From Larus michahellis (taxonomy: Eukaryota > Chordata > Aves > Charadriiformes > Laridae): 64,000 nucleotides of DNA. Numbering within the stretch: the first letter of the stretch is position 1; every line of letters starts with the position of its first letter. The notes under the pieces were generated by a model. That model had not been told where the DNA came from, ran no database searches, and was given only the letters and a program-made list of their open reading frames with translations. A program made the position numbers and the translations under genes. The DNA is taken from contig NC_133900.1 of the NCBI RefSeq assembly GCF_964199755.1, positions 75,128,727 through 75,192,726 on the forward strand. The letters are read 5' to 3'. This document shows, piece by piece, positions 57,601 through 64,000 of the stretch.

Positions 57601-60600
57601 CGACCCATAAGCTTTTTTTTTTTTTTTTTCTCTTGTTTTTCCTATTTTCTCTCATCCTGATGGGGGGTGTTGAGCTTTGTGGGCACTTGGTGCATGCACA
57701 GTCCAACCCACTGACCACAGCTAGAGTTCAACTCTCGACAGAACAGGAGTGGCCACGTGGTGTTTACGCCTGTAAATTGATGGTTCCTTATCTCCATCCT
57801 GTGGGACAGAGCGTATAAACACGGCAGTGCACCGTCCATTAGTGCTGTCAGAAATGGGGAAGGGATGCTGGGAGGCAGGTGTGTGCAAATCTGAGCTACG
57901 TCTGTTACCGCTTGCTCCCAATATTTCGGTGCGTAAGCGGCCACTGCCCGCTCTGCCGGAGCAATGAGTTCGTTCATTCGGGTCTGTTTGCGGCTGTGCG
58001 GTTACAAAGACAAGCAAGAAAGTGTCACAGAGAGAAAATGAAATAAGTACTTGCGTCATCCGAAGATGCTTAGTGTGTGTGAGTCCGTTACCTCTCTGCC
58101 GTAATGAGAGCCCCGGTCTGTGTGTTTTGACCTGGTTAAACTGCCATAAGCCACTAAACTGCAACTGGTCCGAGGAGAACCGTCTTCTGCCTCGATCTGT
58201 AAATACTCCGAAAGCTGAGGACAAGGAGTAATTTATGTGTGAACTTGCCTCAGATTCAAGGCTTGAGGATAAATAGTGTCTAGACACAGGGTCCTATCGT
58301 AAGAAATACTACAACCGAGCATCGGTTAGTGGTGCAGGAGGAATTTTAAGAGTGCCTGTTTTCAAGTAGTTAAATGTACAATTCTCTGCTGCTTTTCGCA
58401 AAGCCTGAGTGGCCTTACGCTCTGGGAATCAAAACCAGCCTGGCTTCGGGTGGACTCCAGCAATAACAGGTATGAAAATCACGAGTCCCTCCCCCTGCCC
58501 CATCACGGTCGATGACTGGCCCTGGAGTACAGTAATATTTGAGAATTACTCCCATCAGAGCCCTCCAGCCCGGATGGAGTTAATTTGGGTTCCACGTCTC
58601 CTAGTTCCATGTTTTACGTCCAGTTCTACCTCCAGTTTGCGGAATGACTTTGGCCACCTCCTGTCTTTCTCATCGCACTTTGCAGATGAAGAAAAGCACT
58701 CGTGCGAAGTGCTAATGTTTGTAAATGTTATGACAGGATGATCTATAAAGCGTTTTTAAGCTTTAGCTGTGGGGGGAGGAAATGTGAGGAGAGCGAAGAA
58801 AGGAGAGCAGGGAAACAAGCAAGAGCAGAAGCAGCACCACGGGGCTGGGGAAAGGCTATTCCCCAGCTGCTCCGCGTTATTTATTTATAGTGCCCCGCGT
58901 GGGGCACTGAGGGACATGGTTTAGAAGTGGCTTTTGTCAGGGTAGGTTAAAGGTTGGACTCGATGATCGTAAAGGTCCCTTCCAACCTCAGCGATTCTAT
59001 GATTTCCTTAGTGCACGCCTCACAGCAGCGTTTCCCTCTGACAATAAAGCAGACCTGTCTTCCTCAACAACAACAACAAGCAATTAAATTAGCTTCCCTG
59101 AAACAAGTTCTTGGGGCAGGAATGCTTGAGGTCCTGCATCACAGCTTCCTCCCCACGCCCAGCCCGCAGCCCTCCGAGTTCTGACAGACGTCGGACGCAC
59201 ATGTGTGTCCATTTTATAACCGCTGCGTATTGGATTAGACTACAGAAAGAACGGAGGAGTTGCTTATGGACTATCAAGCTGTATAAAAGTGACCGAGGCC
59301 AATTTTGAGATCTCACAAGAAAAGGGCTGAAATGGAGGTGAGATCCACAAACGTTAAATTATGCGAGACGGCTTTCCCAAGGCTTTTGGAGCGAGGAGTC
59401 AGATAACCTGTCTGATTTCTGCTGCCACTGACTTGATCCAGAAAGATGGTGCCATTCCCTAAGTCTCAATATTTGTGCCGTCGCTGCAATGTGTATGCAG
59501 TCCTGGGGAAAGGGGCAAGTTCAGTGCCAGGACACAGAATTAGGCATTTACACCATTTACACCACAGCAGCCTCAAAAGTGAGGAAGGCATGCTTGATCA
59601 TGTAACTATTATTAATGTTTGCCAGTTTTCTACTTCATAAGTCACGGACAGAGGTTTGTAGACATCCTCTAGTGTTTACCTCAACTCAGCACATTTTATG
59701 GGACCATCCTTCACAGGATTATCGTCAAAACTCTGTGTTTTTTGAACATGGAAGGAAAGACTCTCCTCCCTTGGTTTCCTGAGCCCGAGTGTCCTGCTGT
59801 AAGCCACGATGTCAGGCTGTCTCTGTGCTCCCCGCTTTGTTTGCTGTGAGCAGATACTCACACAGCCTGCCATGGCTGGTCTAGAGTCACATCTTTCCCT
59901 TCTCAATGGAATTTTAAGATTCCACCATCCAGCTGCCTCTTTTTCTTTTTTTTTTTTTTTTTATGGTGCCTGCTCCTGGCCTACCATGTTACCGCCTTTT
60001 CTATTTGTTCAGTTTTGCAGGTGTTTCCCATCCTGTCCATCTTCCCAAATACCTTGCATGATCCTGTATAGGCGTGATTTTGACATTTCTGCTTTTCCAT
60101 TAGCTGTACCAAACATTCTTAAACTTACGTGCCTTGGAGCAGTCCTTCTGGTGAATGGTATGGCTCTACTAATGCCATCAATTTTAATTAAGACAGGTGA
60201 ATCTTCACCGTCTTGCCCCATAGTTGCACATCAGGCATCTTTACCAAGATGGACCTGTCAGACACGTATTTGGACAGAGAATAATTTTCTGTAGCAGCCT
60301 AGAAAGCGTGTGAGGCTGCTGCTGATGCCTTGAGGTCTAGTGGCACGTGGTCCTTGCCAAAAGCAAACTGAAAGCCAGATAGGGAAAGGTTAAATGCTCA
60401 GACTGGAGGGAAATGAGTTAATGCGATACACGTCCTGGTGAGAGAACTTGCTGAAGGACTTCCAGATATCCGGTGCAGGCCCTGGAGACTCAGTACACAC
60501 GTAAGAGTGTGAGCACACTCACGCTGGGGAAGACTGGAGGGTCTGATAATTCCTAGTGAGCAACCCAAACCTGATCCTACCACCCATACTCAGCCAACAA

Positions 60601-62714
60601 GCTACTGATAAGGATGGGGAACACCTTTGTTGCCGTCACGTCTGATCAGCGTTGGTCCCTGTCTTCATCTGACGTCCAGAGCAGCGTACCAGCTCAGCAC
60701 ACCATTCCCCCTGCTTTGCCTCGGCCCCGCCGTGCTCTGTGCACGGGGTCACAGCTGGGGACAGAGCCACAACGAGCCCCTCTCTGCAGCCTTGCTGATG
60801 CTGGGGATGGTTTTCCTTCAGACCAAAGGGCTGGGAATGGCTTCACGCACACAGCCTTTGGAGCGTGGGGGAAGGAATAGAATGAGCTTAGAGCCTGCTT
60901 TTAAAATGGGAAAAAACACCATTTCTTCCCAAACTTCAAAGCAGAACTGACTGATGTGAACCTTGGGTGCAAGTCCGCAGTACTGCCAAGCTCTGTGCTT
61001 CATCCCTGTCACCTTGCTGAGGGCATGAGGACTTCAGGCAGCTGCGGGTAGAAGATGACGACCAGGCAGCTCAGCTTTTCTATACGGCACAACAAAGGTG
61101 GGGTGCAATTGTTTCAGCCCATCTAGCGACGGGTGGTGATGGAAGGCAAGACTCAGCGTTGCAGATTGCAGCAGCTATAGGGCCTCGAGCCTCCTCTCTC
61201 CGCTGGGAGTGTTACCTGTGCTCCAGTGCCTTCATGTTGGTGCGTAGCTGGCCAAGCTCCGGGGTGCAGAAGCAGCGAGCAGGCATGAGGCCCTCCCTGG
61301 CCCTGCCTGTCTGCAGCGAGACTGGGTGAAAAAAGTTTACCATTGCCTGGGGCAGCAAATTCTGGGCCAGCCCTTTACTGCTTTTTCTTTTTTACTGCTC
61401 CCCTTTCACAGGAATAAGGATGTAGTTCTCTCCGCTTTCATCTGTGGGCGACACACACGCAGCCTGCCTCCTGCTCTTGCAGCACTTCAGCACGTGTTAC
61501 GCAGTCGTTAGCCTCAGACCAAGCCCTGGGACACATCTGGCCCTCACAGCAGACCTTGCTGCAAGGTGAATGAGCTCAAAACAGCTCAAGCCAGAAGGAG
61601 GGAAAACATCTAACCTGATATGCGAGACTGGGAAATGAAGAGAAGTCCTGAAACTCTGCCTAGAGCAAAAGCCCACCTGTTCTGCAGACCATCTTTCCGT
61701 GCCCTTCCGTAAAAGAGGAAAACACGCTGAACTGCTGCCAGGGTTAGAAGCATGGGCAAAAGTAACCTGCAAGCTAAATTCTTCGTTCCTCAAAACTGAA
61801 TGCCAACTTCAACTGTACGATGCTAGCTTCGCCCGTTCGCAGATTCACCCCGTGTCCTCATTTAATACTTTACAAAACGTCGGCGGAGCTGCAGGTATAC
61901 ACCCTGCACACCGAGCGTGCTTGAGAGAGCTTAACGACATGCGATGTGGCTTTTATTACCCTTACTGCAGTGACAACACAGCTGCTTCCTGTGTATGACA
62001 AATGTACTTCTTCCAGTCGGGGGTGGGGTTAAAAGAGGTGATTCGGAGACACCGGCCAACTGCACGCGCTTTGCAACATCTGGGCAAAGTCAAACAAATC
62101 GTCTGGATTTGGCTAAGGAGAAGGGCTCGAGAGCTGCAGGAGGGGTAGCTCTGCCTTCTGCAGGGTGGTCGAGCCGAGACCCCGGGTTCAGCAAGCTCCT
62201 GTATCCCTGCGAGCTTTGCCTTTCACTCCCCGAGTGCCAGGTATGTTTTCAAGACTGGAACAATTCAGGATCTTTTCCTCCCCTGCAACGGGGATCTACG
62301 TGTCTGTTTTTCCATGTGCGCATACCCGTTTACAAAAGGGAGGTATTTAGAGTCAAGTCTGCGACAGAGCCTGGATTTAATTAAGATGTCAGTGCAATGA
62401 ATCAAGCCAAAAGAAAGAAGTGCCAGAAAATACAAATCTTTCCTCCCATTCCCCTTCAGCAAGAGGATGCAATCTGTGGACCTACCGTGGCAGCCCCAGC
62501 CACATCACCCAGGACGGTGACCACTCGCTGCTCTCGCAGGTGGCCTGCGTGGCCTCAGGGGACGGCAGGTGGCCCCGCTCCTCCTGGGCATCGCACGCTC
62601 TCATCTCCAGGGCTTTGAGCACCACCGACGAGTTGGTGTGTTTCAGCAAGGCCACGGCCTCGCTCCGGCTCACCCCCGTCAGGTCGATCCCGTTCACGTT
62701 CAGGAGGATGTCAC
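54558..62714 (-). CDS. LNX1: LNX1, C-terminal part of the E3 ubiquitin ligase (last three coding exons)
   Basis: LNX1 (ligand of Numb protein X1) has, in the family, an N-terminal RING, an NPAY-type Numb-binding motif and four PDZ domains; it ubiquitinates Numb and binds many membrane-protein tails. Only the C-terminal 173 or so residues lie here: the second half of PDZ3 ([39 protein letters not shown]), a linker ([15 protein letters not shown]), and all of PDZ4 ([20 protein letters not shown], then [18 protein letters not shown]), ending [13 protein letters not shown]. The PDZ4 carboxylate-binding loop is SLGF, a normal GLGF variant. All three exons join in phase: 62486-62714, 55412-55570, 54558-54693. 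The rest of the gene lies beyond the right edge. LNX2 is excluded by the close match to the LNX1 C-terminus as I know it. Confidence 0.95.
55412..55570 (-). CDS. LNX1: LNX1 penultimate coding exon (first half of PDZ4)
   Basis: It encodes [20 protein letters not shown], then [20 protein letters not shown] and [12 protein letters not shown]. The acceptor is GTTTCAG|GTATTT and the donor TTAG|GTAATG. The human counterpart has [20 protein letters not shown]. Confidence 0.96.
57003..57017. repeat. Poly-G run (15 G)
   Basis: Fifteen consecutive G, followed by TGGTGGCAGGAGG. It could form a G-quadruplex and is prone to length errors in sequencing. Confidence 0.85.
58908..59004 (+). mobile_element. 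CR1 LINE, short 3' end
   Basis: It reads GAGGGACATGGTTTAGAAGT, then GGTTGGACTCGATGATCGTA, AAGGTCCCTTCCAACCTCAG, and the terminal CGATTCTATGATTT. This is the distinctive avian CR1 3' end; the copy is about 97 bp and rather young. Confidence 0.94.
59064..59079. repeat. (CAA)n simple repeat
   Basis: Five CAA units in the LNX1 intron. Confidence 0.8.
62486..62714 (-). CDS. LNX1: LNX1 coding exon (second half of PDZ3 and PDZ3-PDZ4 linker)
   Basis: It encodes (G)[60 protein letters not shown] and [16 protein letters not shown]. The acceptor is GTGTCTCAG|GTGACA and the donor CCACG|GTAGGT. The phase (CG|G) joins the exon at 55570. The linker [16 protein letters not shown] differs most from mammals. 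Confidence 0.95.
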
Positions 62715-64000
62715 CTGAGACACGTAAAACGGATGATAAAAACCCCTGCAAGTGTTCCCAGGACCCTCTCCCCACCCTCCCCTGAACAAGCGAGTCAAAG
62801 CCAGGACCAAGAGCTTGCTGCCTGATGAGGCTGTTTGTTAATCCTATCATTTAACGTGGCCGTGAAGCATATGCTGGTAAACATGCCGCAGGCACGAGGG
62901 AAGAGGCTAAATCCCCGTACACAGGAGCATCGCCGGGCTCTGGAGGCTTTGGTCCTGGTTTCTTGTCGCGTCACATGCTGTATCTGGAGCCAAACGGCAC
63001 AGCCGGGGTCCTGCGGTACCAACCGGCTTTGGTACGGGCACCTGATGCTAGTCCAGGTCTGTGAAGCCCACTTCCATCTAAGAGCTTTTGTACCCAACCT
63101 GAGCTTGAAACCTGAAAGCTCGAAGGTGGCTTTCCCCCAGCGCTCCCTAAGCTGAGGACTGAGCTCCAGCTGGCTCTTTGCTAAGTTTGCTTTGTGGAAT
63201 AGCATGTTATTATTTTAATGTTAATGCCTGTTTGAACGGCCCCGAGCCAAAACATCTTTCCGTGTGCCTTATTTATAATGTAGGCACAGCAGCTTCAGAG
63301 AAAAATGCAAAGCTGACCTCAATTACTACAGGGAGAACAATAAAGGCATCATTAATGTCATGCAAGCGGCCACAGTGCCAAGTGTTCTGGCTGCTTCCAG
63401 GGCAGGCCCCAACGCCAGGGCTTCCCTGGGTGCCCTCTGTGCTTTGCCGGGATGTTCCTCCGGGCAGGGGCTGTATTCCCTGGCACTCCAGGCAGCGCGA
63501 CGTGAATGTTAACCTCTTCTCGTGGTCTGCCCCGATGAGAGAGACAACAGCCTAAGGGCTGCTCTAAACCGTGGAGGCTTATGGCGCCGTTATAGCATCA
63601 CGCATTCATTTGTTTCTAATTTTATCAAATTAACTAGGCTGAATTTTCCATGCTGCCTCATGATGCATATTTTTTTGGAAAATGTATCCCACTGAGAGGC
63701 AGTCATTTCCCAGCAGGGGGAAAGGGGAAAACCTGCTGGGTTGCTCCTGTTGTCGTGTTCTTACATGGGTTTTGCTGAGCAGCCGTAGCTCCCGCGAAGG
63801 GGAGGTTCCACCCCGGATGCTGGGGCTCGGCTGGGCTGCAGCTATTCTGCCCCACTTTTGGGTGCCTTCACTTCCCTCACACTCAGGATTTCCCTCCAGC
63901 TTCTGGGCTGAAGGTGAGCGTCGGGGATGAAGGGCCAGGGGACGGGGAGCTGTGTGGTTGCTGAATGCAGGGTACCGCGGTACTTGGCCCTCGGAGATGT
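62715..64000 (-). other. LNX1: LNX1 intron upstream of the PDZ3 second-half exon (partial)
   Basis: GC-richer DNA reaching the right edge. I looked for the preceding PDZ3 exon on the minus strand and saw none. Open frames here are short and unrecognised. Confidence 0.6.

Larger units (their letters stand above)
55571..62485 (-). other. LNX1: LNX1 intron between the PDZ3 and PDZ4 exons
   Basis: A 6.9-kb intron. It holds a 15-G run at 57003-57017, T-tracts (57611-57629 and 59943-59961), a CR1 3' end at 58908-59004 and a short CAA repeat at 59064-59079. The right part is more GC-rich. Open frames here show no known domain. Confidence 0.6.

Noticed and set aside
1-64000. CRISPR arrays, bacterial-type operons, phage or viral genes, tRNA and rRNA genes
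   Set aside because: None were seen. The window is ordinary vertebrate genic DNA with LINE fragments and simple repeats.

Overview
This is vertebrate nuclear DNA, almost certainly from a bird. Coding sequence is split into short exons with GT/AG borders. Introns reach 8.8 kb. The dispersed repeats are CR1 LINEs, several with the typical avian CR1 3' end, and two promoters sit in CpG islands. There are no operons, tRNA or rRNA genes or CRISPR arrays. The gene order is SCFD2 - FIP1L1 - LNX1, as I know it from the human 4q12 region.

Layout. Positions 1-3787 are intron 1 of SCFD2 (minus strand). Its first coding exon is 3788-4520, inside a CpG island that also carries a 40-bp tandem repeat. A 4.4-kb divergent intergenic stretch follows. 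FIP1L1 (plus strand) starts in a second CpG island at 8937 and runs as 17 constitutive coding exons to a stop at 52926-52928; its poly(A) signal is at 53075-53080. LNX1 (minus strand) enters from the right. Its last three coding exons are at 62486-62714, 55412-55570 and 54558-54693. Its 3' end converges on that of FIP1L1, with the two candidate poly(A) signals about 200 bp apart.

Roles. FIP1L1 is the Fip1 subunit of the CPSF mRNA 3'-end processing complex. LNX1 is a RING/PDZ E3 ubiquitin ligase of the Numb pathway. SCFD2 is a Sec1/Munc18-like trafficking protein. They are neighbours by conserved synteny and do not form a pathway.

The main unusual observation is in FIP1L1 intron 9. At 24799-24909 there is a clear relative of the mammalian alternatively used cassette exon (SQSQTSTASRK...KWQDRY type). 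Its acceptor, donor, 111-nt length and frame are kept, but it carries an in-frame TAA at 24854-24856. In this genome it is a poison exon, a decaying exon, or (less likely) a sequence error. Other points of interest are a 45-nt cassette exon apparently missing from intron 1, a 148-bp hairpin-like inverted repeat at 32071-32218, a 24-bp perfect palindrome, and a 27-nt proline microexon.
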